A DNA stretch of 64,000 nt, from the NCBI GenBank assembly GCA_964444735.1, contig CAYUIJ010000003.1:11162-75161 (forward strand), in the 5' to 3' direction. The notes beneath the pieces were generated by a model. The model ran no database searches. It was not told the DNA's origin and saw only the letters and a list, made by a program, of their open reading frames with translations. The position numbers and the translations under genes were made by a program. Shown here piece after piece: positions 35,814-43,715 of this stretch (the first letter of the stretch is position 1; each line of letters begins with the position of its first letter). The DNA is from Phocaeicola_A sp964444735. Lineage in GTDB: Bacteria; Bacteroidota; Bacteroidia; Bacteroidales; Bacteroidaceae.

Positions 35814-36269
35814 TTATAATTCACGAATTAAATCGTCTGGAGCTATCTTTATTTGCAAGCCGCGCACCCCCGCACTGACAAAAATATAGGGAAACTGGCG
35901 GCAAGACTCGTGAATATAGGTGGGAAATGCTTTCTTCATGCCAAACGGAGAGCATCCGCCACGTATGTATCCAGTGGCAGGCAACAACTCTTTCAAAGGT
36001 AATAAGTCACACTTTTTATTGCCCGACACTTTGGCGGCAAGCTTCAGGTCTATCTCATGCCCGCCGGGGATGACACACACAAAATGGCCCGTTTTGTCAC
36101 CATGCAAAACAATGGTCTTAAACACCTGTTCCATGTTCTCGTCCAGCGTGGCTGCCACATGCGCGGCACTCAGGCCGTTCTCATCCACTTCATAGGGAAC
36201 CAGCCCGTAATGAATTTTTGCCTTGTCGAGCAAACGGGCAGCATTGGTCTTGCTTATCTTGTTACTCAT
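35814..36269 (-). CDS. ybaK: Cys-tRNA(Pro) deacylase, YbaK/EbsC family
   Basis: YbaK-type proteins hydrolyse cysteine mischarged on tRNA-Pro. The 151-residue protein (ATG at 36269, MSNKISKTNAARLLDKAKIH) shows the family core: FKTIVLHGDKTGHFVCVIPG, KVSGNKKCDLLPLKELLPAT and GYIRGGCSPFGMKKAFPTYI with the conserved lysine-glycine region. It starts 12 bases after the uvrA stop, so it is probably the second gene of an operon with uvrA. proS, the enzyme whose errors it corrects, is elsewhere in this window. Confidence 0.92.
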   Translation of the reverse strand: MSNKISKTNAARLLDKAKIHYGLVPYEVDENGLSAAHVAATLDENMEQVFKTIVLHGDKTGHFVCVIPGGHEIDLKLAAKVSGNKKCDLLPLKELLPATGYIRGGCSPFGMKKAFPTYIHESCRQFPYIFVSAGVRGLQIKIAPDDLIREL

Positions 36270-36281
36270 AATCGCCAACGG

Positions 36282-39122
36282 TTATTGTCTCATATCCCTA
36301 TCCAATTCTTCACGCAGAAATGCAGAAGTGTACCCTTCCTCGCAACGGGCCACCTCTTCGGGAGTGCCGCAGCAGAGTACCCTGCCTCCTCCCTTTCCTC
36401 CTTCAGGGCCCATATCTATAATGTAATCGGCCGACTTGATGATGTCCATGTTATGCTCTATCACAATCACCGTATTTCCCTTGTCGACCAAACGGTTAAG
36501 CTCCGACAGCAGCACACGGATATCTTCAAAGTGAAGTCCGGTAGTGGGCTCGTCAAGTATATAAAGAGTCTTGCCCGTATCACGCCTGGCCAGTTCGGCT
36601 GCCAGTTTCACACGCTGGCTCTCCCCTCCCGACAAGGTGGTAGAGGGCTGCCCCAGCCGGATGTATCCCAAGCCCACTTCCTGCAATACCTTTATCTTGT
36701 TCAATATCTGTGGAACATTCTCAAAGAATTCCACCGCCTGGTTGATGGTCATGTCAAGCACATCGGCAATTGACTTGCCTTTAAAGCGCACCTCAAGCGT
36801 CTCTCGGTTGTAACGCCTGCCGTGACACACCTCACAAGGCACAAGCACATCGGGCAGAAAGTTCATCTCAATGGTCTTGTAACCGTTCCCTCCGCAGGCC
36901 TCGCAACGGCCTCCGCTCACATTGAACGAGAAACGTCCCGCCTTGTATCCTCTGATTTTTGACTCAGGCAACTCAACAAAGAGCGAACGGATATCGGAAA
37001 GCACGCCCGTATAAGTAGCCGGATTGGAACGCGGTGTACGGCCCAGAGGCGACTGATCCACATTCACTACCTTATCTATATGCCCGATTCCTTCGACAGA
37101 CGCATAAGGCAACGGGTCTTGAAGCGAACGGTAAAAATGCCGCGAAAGGACGGGCTGCAGGGTGTCATTGACAAGAGTAGACTTTCCGCTGCCTGAAACA
37201 CCGGTAACGCATATGAACCTGCCCAAGGGAAAGCCAACATCCACATTCTTCAGATTATTGCCCGAAGCTCCGCGCAAAGACAGACACTTGCCATTGCCTT
37301 CGCGACGCTTTTCAGGAAGTCCTATCCTCATCTCACCATTCAGATACCGCGAAGTCAGCGTGTGTGATTTTAACATCTCATCGGGAGTACCCGAGAAAAC
37401 CACCTCACCTCCCAAACGTCCGGCTTTCGGCCCCATGTCTACCACGTAATCGGCATTGAGCATCATACAGCGATCATGCTCCACCACAATAACCGTATTG
37501 CCCAAGTCACGCAACTCTTTCAGGGAATCAATAAGCCGTATGTTATCACGCTGGTGCAGACCGATACTGGGTTCATCAAGGATATAAAGCACATTTACCA
37601 GTTGCGAGCCTATCTGAGTGGCCAGACGGATACGCTGGCTTTCTCCTCCCGATAGCGATACGGAGGTACGGTTCAGCGAAAGGTAATCCAAGCCCACATC
37701 AAGCAGGAATTTCAGACGGATGCGGATTTCCTTCAATATCTCCTCTGCGATACGTTTCTGCCTTGAATCAAGGAAATCTTCAACATGCAGCATCCATTCA
37801 TAAAGCTCACTGATATCCATTGCGGCGAGCTGGTAAATGTTCTTATCATGTATGCGGAAGCTCAATGCCTCCTTGTTCAACCGCTGTCCGTGACATTCGG
37901 GGCACACGTCAGTCTTGGCAAACTGTCCGGCCCATTTCTGCTGAGTGGTCGAAACATCGCTTTCCTGAAGCATCTGTATGTATTTCACAATGCCCTCAAA
38001 AGAAGTGAAATAATCAGACGAAGAATGCAGGAGCGAGCTTTTTATCTTTATACGCTCGTCTGATCCGCTAAGTATTTCATCAACAGCCTCATCGGGCAAG
38101 TCACCGACCGGAGTCTTCAAACTGGCCTCATACTTCTCAAGAAGAGCCTCAATTTGCCAGAATATCATGGAGTTCTTGTATTTTCCAAGAGGGGCAATAG
38201 CCCCTTCATAGACAGAAAGGCTTCTGTCAGGGATAACCTTGCCGATATCTATCAGACTGACAAAGCCCAGTCCCTTGCATCGCGGACAGGCTCCCTGTGG
38301 AGAATTGAACGAAAAATTATGAGGAGCCGGATCACGGTAAGACAGTCCGGTAACCGGACACATCAATCTTTTGCTATAATGACGGACAGTATTTGTCTCC
38401 GCATCCAATATCATGACAAGGCCGTTGCCCTGTGTCATTGCGGTGGCAATGCTTTGCGACAGGCGTTTGTCGTCTTTACCGCTTATAACCAACTTATCAA
38501 CAACAACCTCTATATCATGGTTCTTATATCTGTCGAGCTTCATTCCATGCATTATTTCACGAATTTCACCGTCTGTCCTTACATAAAGGAATCCTTTCCT
38601 ACGTGTTTGCTCAAACAGTTCTTTGTAATGCCCTTTACGGGAACGTACCAACGGCGCCAACAGATAAATGCGTTTTCCGGCATACTCTTGTAATATCCGG
38701 CTTATAACCTGCTCTTCGGTATATTTCACCATCTTTTCTCCCGACAGATAAGAATAAGCCACTCCGGCACGTGCAAACAGCAAGCGTAAATAGTCATATA
38801 TTTCAGTTGCGGTTCCAACCGTCGACCGGGGATTTTTACCGGTTGTTTTCTGCTCAATTGAAATAACCGGACTCAATCCTGTTATCTTGTCAACATCCGG
38901 CCGCTCCATTCCTCCCAAAAAGTTGCGTGCATAAGCCGAAAAAGTCTCTATATACCGGCGCTGTCCTTCAGCAAAAAGCGTATCAAAAGCCAAAGAAGAC
39001 TTGCCACTCCCACTTAGGCCGGTTATCACAGTCAAACTATTACGGGGTATTTCAACATCTATATTCTTGAGATTGTGCACACGGGCTCCGTATACATTAA
39101 TCTTTTCTATTTCATCTGTCAT
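36282..39122 (-). CDS. uvrA: Excinuclease ABC subunit A (UvrA)
   Basis: UvrA finds bulky DNA damage and loads UvrB. From the ATG at 39122 (MTDEIEKINVYGARVHNLKN) the protein has 946 residues with two ABC ATPase halves (Walker A GLSGSGKSS and GVSGSGKST; signatures SLSGGESQRIRL and TLSGGESQRVKL). The second zinc module is complete (CEACGGNG ... CEVCHGRRYN). The first module is altered: MCPVTG replaces the usual CPxCG while the partner CPRCKG is kept, so that zinc site lacks one ligand. Bacteroidales often carry more than one UvrA; this may be the paralogue rather than the main copy. A GTG at 39149 would add nine residues and is less likely. Confidence 0.93.
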   Translation of the reverse strand: MTDEIEKINVYGARVHNLKNIDVEIPRNSLTVITGLSGSGKSSLAFDTLFAEGQRRYIETFSAYARNFLGGMERPDVDKITGLSPVISIEQKTTGKNPRSTVGTATEIYDYLRLLFARAGVAYSYLSGEKMVKYTEEQVISRILQEYAGKRIYLLAPLVRSRKGHYKELFEQTRRKGFLYVRTDGEIREIMHGMKLDRYKNHDIEVVVDKLVISGKDDKRLSQSIATAMTQGNGLVMILDAETNTVRHYSKRLMCPVTGLSYRDPAPHNFSFNSPQGACPRCKGLGFVSLIDIGKVIPDRSLSVYEGAIAPLGKYKNSMIFWQIEALLEKYEASLKTPVGDLPDEAVDEILSGSDERIKIKSSLLHSSSDYFTSFEGIVKYIQMLQESDVSTTQQKWAGQFAKTDVCPECHGQRLNKEALSFRIHDKNIYQLAAMDISELYEWMLHVEDFLDSRQKRIAEEILKEIRIRLKFLLDVGLDYLSLNRTSVSLSGGESQRIRLATQIGSQLVNVLYILDEPSIGLHQRDNIRLIDSLKELRDLGNTVIVVEHDRCMMLNADYVVDMGPKAGRLGGEVVFSGTPDEMLKSHTLTSRYLNGEMRIGLPEKRREGNGKCLSLRGASGNNLKNVDVGFPLGRFICVTGVSGSGKSTLVNDTLQPVLSRHFYRSLQDPLPYASVEGIGHIDKVVNVDQSPLGRTPRSNPATYTGVLSDIRSLFVELPESKIRGYKAGRFSFNVSGGRCEACGGNGYKTIEMNFLPDVLVPCEVCHGRRYNRETLEVRFKGKSIADVLDMTINQAVEFFENVPQILNKIKVLQEVGLGYIRLGQPSTTLSGGESQRVKLAAELARRDTGKTLYILDEPTTGLHFEDIRVLLSELNRLVDKGNTVIVIEHNMDIIKSADYIIDMGPEGGKGGGRVLCCGTPEEVARCEEGYTSAFLREELDRDMRQ

Positions 39123-39157
39123 ATATTCCATAAAGTAGTCTATTGCCACATGTCATG

Positions 39158-39165
39158 CAAAATTA
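39158..39165 (-). promoter_or_regulatory. Promoter -7 element of uvrA
   Basis: On the minus strand this reads TAATTTTG, a perfect -7 box. No TTTG lies 19-21 bp upstream. The predicted start near 39151 leaves a leader of about 29 bases before the ATG at 39122, which supports that start. Confidence 0.55.
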
Positions 39166-39240
39166 ATGTATCCCGGTGATATTACGGGTAAAAAGAATGA
39201 ATAATATTGTCTTTTATAACAGTATAATGGGAGTTTTTTA

Positions 39241-39248
39241 TACTTTTG
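39241..39248 (+). promoter_or_regulatory. Promoter -7 element of the LysM gene
   Basis: TACTTTTG is a perfect -7 box with no clear -33 partner. Expected start near 39255, about 21 bases before the ATG at 39276. It is divergent from the uvrA promoter in the same 150-base spacer. Confidence 0.55.
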
Positions 39249-39275
39249 CAGCAAAATTAATTCATAAAAACGTCT

Positions 39276-41054
39276 ATGAAACGAGTCTGGCAATGGTTCC
39301 TAATTGGCTTGCTTATAAGTACGCCCGTGCATTTACCGGCACAAGAATCCGCCTGTTTCCTGCATACAATCGCGCCAGGTGAAAGTCTGTATTCCATTGC
39401 AATTACATATAACGTGTCTGTTGCAGATATTATCCATCTGAATCCGGGCTGTGACAAAGTAATAAAAAGCGGAGAAAAACTACGTATCCCCCAAAAGACA
39501 AGCCCTGACAAGCGGCGATTCCATACCATACAACCCGGAGAAACCTTATACAAGCTCACACAGCTTTACAATGTTCCGGCTCAAAGCATATGTGATGCCA
39601 ATCCCGGACTGAGCGCACAAAACTTCAAAAGCGGACAGGTTATTATTATTCCACAAAAGAATGACACCGGTACGGCCACAGCCACAGCCACAGCTACAGA
39701 ACAAACTCCCGTATCAACCGCGCCCCAACAGAATTTTCGGGAAATACACAAAGTCAAGCGCAAAGAGACAATATACGGCATCAGCCATCTATACGGCATT
39801 ACTGAAGAAGAACTTATTGCGGCCAATCCGGAATTGAAAGAAGAAAAGCTCAAAAAGGGCAAATACCTGCGAATTCCATATCACAAAGAAAAAGCCGTCC
39901 AAACAGTCAGTGTCCCTGCCAATAATGAACTTTTTAAGAATACTCCCTCAGAACCGATTAAAAAAGACCGTCTGAAAATAGCCGTAATGCTTCCTTTCAT
40001 GCTAAACAACAGGAACAATGCGGAACAACCCCGCATGATAGAATACTATCAGGGATTTCTCATGGCCATCAATGATCTTAAAAAGAACGGCACATCGTTT
40101 GACATTTACACTTATGACACTGAAGATAACGCAACAGCCATAAAAAGAATATTAAAAAAAGACGAGATGAAAGATATGAGCCTGATCATTGGACCGGGCT
40201 ATTCAAGCCTTATTCCCGAAGTCTCTGATTTCTCTAAAAAGAACAAGATAAGAATGGTCATACCTTTTACATCCAAATGCGATAAAGTCTTCAACAATCC
40301 GTATCTGTATCAGATAAATACGCCGCAGTCTTATCTGTATTCTGAAGTATACGAACATTTTATCCGTAAATTCAGCAATGAAAATCTTATTTTCGTAACC
40401 TCAGAAGGAAACAACGAAGACAAACAGGATTTCATAAAAGGATTCAAGCAGGAACTTAAAAATAACAATATCCCGTTCAAAACCATCAGTGCCAACAGTA
40501 AAGAAAGCATTGAAAAAGCTTTAAGCCCGAACAAAGGCAACATGCTTATCCCCGTGTCTGGAAACAATGTCGCGCTCATCAGGCTGATCCCGTATTTGAA
40601 AGCCTTAAAACTGTCATGGGAAGCCGATGGAACTCCTGATAAGTACAAATTGCATCTGTTCGGTTATCCGGAATGGCAGACATACACCAATGAACATTTA
40701 AATGATTTTTATGCTTTCGATACTTATTTCTATACATCATTTTACGCAAACAATCTGTCGGTCAACGTAGTCAATTTCCAGAACGCGTTCCGCCAATGGT
40801 ATCATAAGGAGATTCTAAATACCTATCCCAAATACGCAATTTTAGGATATGAAACGGCATATTATATATTAAAAGGACTGTCTCTTTACGGAAACAACCT
40901 GGAAAAGAACTTGGATAAAATACAAGTCACCCCCATACAAACCGGCTTCAAGTTTGAACGGGTCAATAACTGGGGAGGATTTATTAACAAGAAAGTATTC
41001 TTCATTCATTTCACACAAAATCATGAACTGATAAAAATCGACTTTGACAAATGA
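39276..41054 (+). CDS. Secreted LysM protein with a C-terminal periplasmic-binding-protein fold
   Basis: The 592-residue protein has a signal peptide (cut near HLPAQ), three LysM modules that bind peptidoglycan (about residues 28-72, 82-125 and 150-196; each starts like HTIAPGESLYSIA), a short linker with Ala-Thr repeats between the second and third, and a C-terminal domain of about 370 residues that looks like a type I periplasmic binding protein (LKIAVMLPFMLNNRN; YYQGFLMAINDLKKNGTSFD; MSLIIGPGYSSLIPEVSDFS). The LppC/LpoA activators of penicillin-binding proteins share that fold, so a role in cell-wall control is a fair guess. The stop overlaps the next gene by 4 bases. Confidence 0.88.
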   Translation: MKRVWQWFLIGLLISTPVHLPAQESACFLHTIAPGESLYSIAITYNVSVADIIHLNPGCDKVIKSGEKLRIPQKTSPDKRRFHTIQPGETLYKLTQLYNVPAQSICDANPGLSAQNFKSGQVIIIPQKNDTGTATATATATEQTPVSTAPQQNFREIHKVKRKETIYGISHLYGITEEELIAANPELKEEKLKKGKYLRIPYHKEKAVQTVSVPANNELFKNTPSEPIKKDRLKIAVMLPFMLNNRNNAEQPRMIEYYQGFLMAINDLKKNGTSFDIYTYDTEDNATAIKRILKKDEMKDMSLIIGPGYSSLIPEVSDFSKKNKIRMVIPFTSKCDKVFNNPYLYQINTPQSYLYSEVYEHFIRKFSNENLIFVTSEGNNEDKQDFIKGFKQELKNNNIPFKTISANSKESIEKALSPNKGNMLIPVSGNNVALIRLIPYLKALKLSWEADGTPDKYKLHLFGYPEWQTYTNEHLNDFYAFDTYFYTSFYANNLSVNVVNFQNAFRQWYHKEILNTYPKYAILGYETAYYILKGLSLYGNNLEKNLDKIQVTPIQTGFKFERVNNWGGFINKKVFFIHFTQNHELIKIDFDK

Positions 41055-41758
41055 ACAAGATATTAAGGAATCTGTCGGTAATAATTATATTTTTATCTGT
41101 TCCCCTGTATTCCAACGCACAGGTAGGAGAGTCAAGAAATGATTTGGCTATCGGAATCAATGGAGGTATAAATATGAGCAGCGTAAGTTTTACTCCGACC
41201 ATCAAGCAGAGTAACATCATGGGCATGTGCGGAGGATTAAGTATCCGATATACATGCGAGAAATACTTTACTGCCATTTGTGGCCTGCAAGTAGAAATCA
41301 ACTTTACACAACGCGGATGGAAAGAAGAAATCGATGATGGAAGCAACAACACATACCAACGTGTAACCAACTACATAGAAATCCCCTTTATGTTCAACAT
41401 GGGATGGGGAAAAGAACGAAACGGAATGAAGTTTTTCATTAATGCCGGGCCTCAGATGAACTTTTTCCTGAGTGAAAAAGAAACATATGGAGGCGATGCA
41501 TGGGACCCAAGCAAGAGGCCTAACAATGTTACAGAACAGTATGGCAAAAATACCGAAAACAACTTCGATTATGGGATTTCGGGCGGAGGCGGACTTGATT
41601 TAAGTACCAAAATAGGTCATTTCATTCTCGAAGGAAGGTACTATTATGGTTTGGCAGATATCTTTAAAAGTACTAAAAAAGATTATTTCGGACGATCCGG
41701 CAACTCTACGATTACCGTAAAGCTAAGCTATTTGTTTGATATTGTCAAGACAAAATAA
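41051..41758 (+). CDS. Outer membrane beta-barrel protein (PorT/OMP_b-brl_2 type)
   Basis: The 235-residue product has a signal peptide (SVPLYSNAQ) and a series of amphipathic beta strands (AIGINGGINMSSVSFTPTIK; GMCGGLSIRYTCEKYFTAIC; GHFILEGRYYYGLADIFK), ending in a strand SYLFDIVKTK. This is the layout of the small 8-stranded barrels of the PorT family. Its start overlaps the stop of the LysM gene, so the pair probably works together to link the cell wall to the outer membrane. No ligand can be inferred. Confidence 0.87.
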   Translation: MNKILRNLSVIIIFLSVPLYSNAQVGESRNDLAIGINGGINMSSVSFTPTIKQSNIMGMCGGLSIRYTCEKYFTAICGLQVEINFTQRGWKEEIDDGSNNTYQRVTNYIEIPFMFNMGWGKERNGMKFFINAGPQMNFFLSEKETYGGDAWDPSKRPNNVTEQYGKNTENNFDYGISGGGGLDLSTKIGHFILEGRYYYGLADIFKSTKKDYFGRSGNSTITVKLSYLFDIVKTK

Positions 41759-41759
41759 G

Positions 41760-41819
41760 GCCGTCCTAATAAATACATATCACCCGCTGCATCATAATTA
41801 AAAGGACGGCTGTTTTTTT
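41760..41819 (+). terminator. Intrinsic terminator after the beta-barrel gene
   Basis: Perfect 7-bp arms GCCGTCC (41760-41766) and GGACGGC (41804-41810) enclose a 37-base loop and are followed by TGTTTTTTT. It begins right after the stop of the barrel gene and touches the end of the converging sigma factor gene. Confidence 0.65.
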
Positions 41820-42372
41820 ACGGCATAAAAAACAGCAACAGCCTCATGAAGTCCTTATCGGTTTTCTTCTTCAAATCATCACGCAGCCGTTGAATCAGGA
41901 GCGATTTCTGTTTTTTTACGGCACTTTCCGATACTCTCAGTATCCGGGCTATTTCCGCATTTCTCAAACCTTGCTCAAAACTCAGGTCAAACAGCATCTT
42001 ATACTTAGGAGGAAGACTGCCTATCGCATCAAATAATATGTTTAAAGTTTCCTGCTCTATATAGCTGTTTTGAAAATCTTCCTCCTCTTCACCGGAAGAC
42101 AAATAATTTTCCCGGGCCGATTGCTTTCTCAAAATGGAGACAGTCTGATTATGAATGCATGAATATAAATATGACTTGACCGCAAAAGGAGACCTCAGCA
42201 TCTCACGCCGCACATAAGTCCTGTATATTGCCTCCTGAACACAATCTTCCGCCATAAATCCCAGATCATAGCCAAGTTGCCTGGAAGCATACAGGATCAG
42301 ACTGCCATACATGCTTTCATACAGTCCGTCAATTTTTCCGGCTTGAAAATCTATGAAAATTTTCTCCTCCAT
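41818..42372 (-). CDS. ECF RNA polymerase sigma factor (FecI-like)
   Basis: The 184-residue protein has sigma region 2 (YGSLILYASRQLGYDLGFMA, AEDCVQEAIYRTYVR) and region 4 with a helix-turn-helix (IGSLPPKYKMLFDLSFEQGL, NAEIARILRVSESAVKKQKS). It faces away from a FecR gene and the STN-type SusC operon. This is the standard layout of surface signalling in Bacteroides, in which FecR holds the sigma factor until the SusC STN domain reports substrate. The expected target is the adjacent SusC-to-thioredoxin operon. Confidence 0.94.
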   Translation of the reverse strand: MEEKIFIDFQAGKIDGLYESMYGSLILYASRQLGYDLGFMAEDCVQEAIYRTYVRREMLRSPFAVKSYLYSCIHNQTVSILRKQSARENYLSSGEEEEDFQNSYIEQETLNILFDAIGSLPPKYKMLFDLSFEQGLRNAEIARILRVSESAVKKQKSLLIQRLRDDLKKKTDKDFMRLLLFFMP

Positions 42373-42398
42373 CGTAAAATTCCGTTAATTCAACACTG

Positions 42399-42429
42399 TA
42401 AAGGTACATAAATTTACATAAAAACTAAA
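42399..42429 (-). promoter_or_regulatory. Promoter of the ECF sigma factor gene
   Basis: On the minus strand TTTA (plus 42426-42429), a 19-bp spacer and TACCTTTA (plus 42399-42406) match the bipartite consensus with one mismatch in each box. The start would be near 42392, 20 bases before the ATG. Confidence 0.5.
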
Positions 42430-42528
42430 TTTCAACTAAAAAAAGCGCACTTTTTTAGTGTCCCAAATAAAAGATATTGCGTCTTGTCAATATAACCGGA
42501 CATAAAAGGCGGTTTAAAAATATAAGAA

Positions 42529-43698
42529 ATGAACGACAACAATCTTAAATACATCTCGCGGCTTATCTATAAGCAGATAACAGGCAGCATCACAGAAGAA
42601 GAAATCCAAGAGCTGCAAAAATGGAGAAGGCTAAGCCCTAAAAACGAAGAGACATACCTGCGTTTAATTGACGTTCGTTTTCTCGAAAGAGAATACCGCA
42701 GATATAAGAACGTGGAACATACACGTCCTTTACAAGACATGAAGTCACGCATACAGAGTGAGAGATTACCCCGGCAAGTACGTTTCTGGAAATTTGCCAG
42801 CGCGGCGGCGGCCGCTTTGCTGCTTGCCGTTTGCGGCATTACTTTATGGAATACTTCCCGGGACCGGCCGGAAATTTATGAAACAACGGAAAATACAAGC
42901 TCACAAATCCCAGACATCAAGGCAGGAAAGACACAAGCCATTCTGACATTGGATAACGGATCGACAATCTCTTTGGGAGCTGACCAGGCACTCAACTCAC
43001 AACTCATCGCACAGCAACAGCCTTCCTCAAAAAATGAAGCCAAAAGAATCAATAACCTGACGACTCCGCGTGGAAGCGAATTTATGATCATGCTTGAAGA
43101 CAGCACGAAAGTATGGCTTAATGCGGAATCACAATTAATCTACCCGGAAACATTCGGCGGGAACGAACGAAGAGTGGAAATAAAAGGAGAAGCCTATTTT
43201 CAAGTGGCCAAAGACAAGACAAGACCGTTTTATGTGAAATCACCGGGCTCAGTCATACGCGTTTACGGAACGGAATTCAATATCAATGCTTACTCGGAAG
43301 AAAAAGAAGTGTATACAACGCTTGTTTCAGGAAGAATTTCCCTGCAGCATGGCAGCGAGAGTAAATCTGAGCTTATTTTAACGCCCGGCCATCAGGCAAT
43401 ATACAATAAAGACAGCAGGATTACCTCAGTTAAAACCGTTAATACCGAAACGATTACCAGCTGGCATAACGGACGGTTTGTTTTTGAAGAACAGACATTG
43501 GAGCAAATCATGAAAACGCTTGCAAGATGGTATGATTTTGAATATGAATTTGATAATGAAAACATTCGCAAAACCGTATTTAAAGGAAGTGCTCCACGAT
43601 ATGCCGACTTATCGGAAGTACTTGGCATCTTGGAAAAAAGCGGAGGCCTGGAATTCAAAGCGAAGAACGATAAAATCATAATCACTACAGAATATTAA
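42529..43698 (+). CDS. FecR family anti-sigma/signal transducer
   Basis: The 389-residue protein has a cytoplasmic N-terminal part that should bind the sigma factor (SRLIYKQITGSITEEEIQEL), one membrane helix (about residues 86-106, Ala/Leu-rich), a periplasmic FecR domain (LTTPRGSEFMIMLEDSTKVW, LNAESQLIYPETF) and a C-terminal DUF4974 module (GRFVFEEQTLEQIMKTLARW) that normally meets the STN domain of the SusC transporter. It lies 156 bases from the divergent sigma gene and 17 bases before SusC. Confidence 0.95.
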   Translation: MNDNNLKYISRLIYKQITGSITEEEIQELQKWRRLSPKNEETYLRLIDVRFLEREYRRYKNVEHTRPLQDMKSRIQSERLPRQVRFWKFASAAAAALLLAVCGITLWNTSRDRPEIYETTENTSSQIPDIKAGKTQAILTLDNGSTISLGADQALNSQLIAQQQPSSKNEAKRINNLTTPRGSEFMIMLEDSTKVWLNAESQLIYPETFGGNERRVEIKGEAYFQVAKDKTRPFYVKSPGSVIRVYGTEFNINAYSEEKEVYTTLVSGRISLQHGSESKSELILTPGHQAIYNKDSRITSVKTVNTETITSWHNGRFVFEEQTLEQIMKTLARWYDFEYEFDNENIRKTVFKGSAPRYADLSEVLGILEKSGGLEFKAKNDKIIITTEY

Positions 43699-43715
43699 CC
43701 AATAAGCAACCAATC

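Noticed and set aside
39665..39700. Short ACAGCC hexamer repeat in the LysM gene
   Set aside because: Only about three copies that code for an Ala-Thr linker; in frame and ordinary for a linker.
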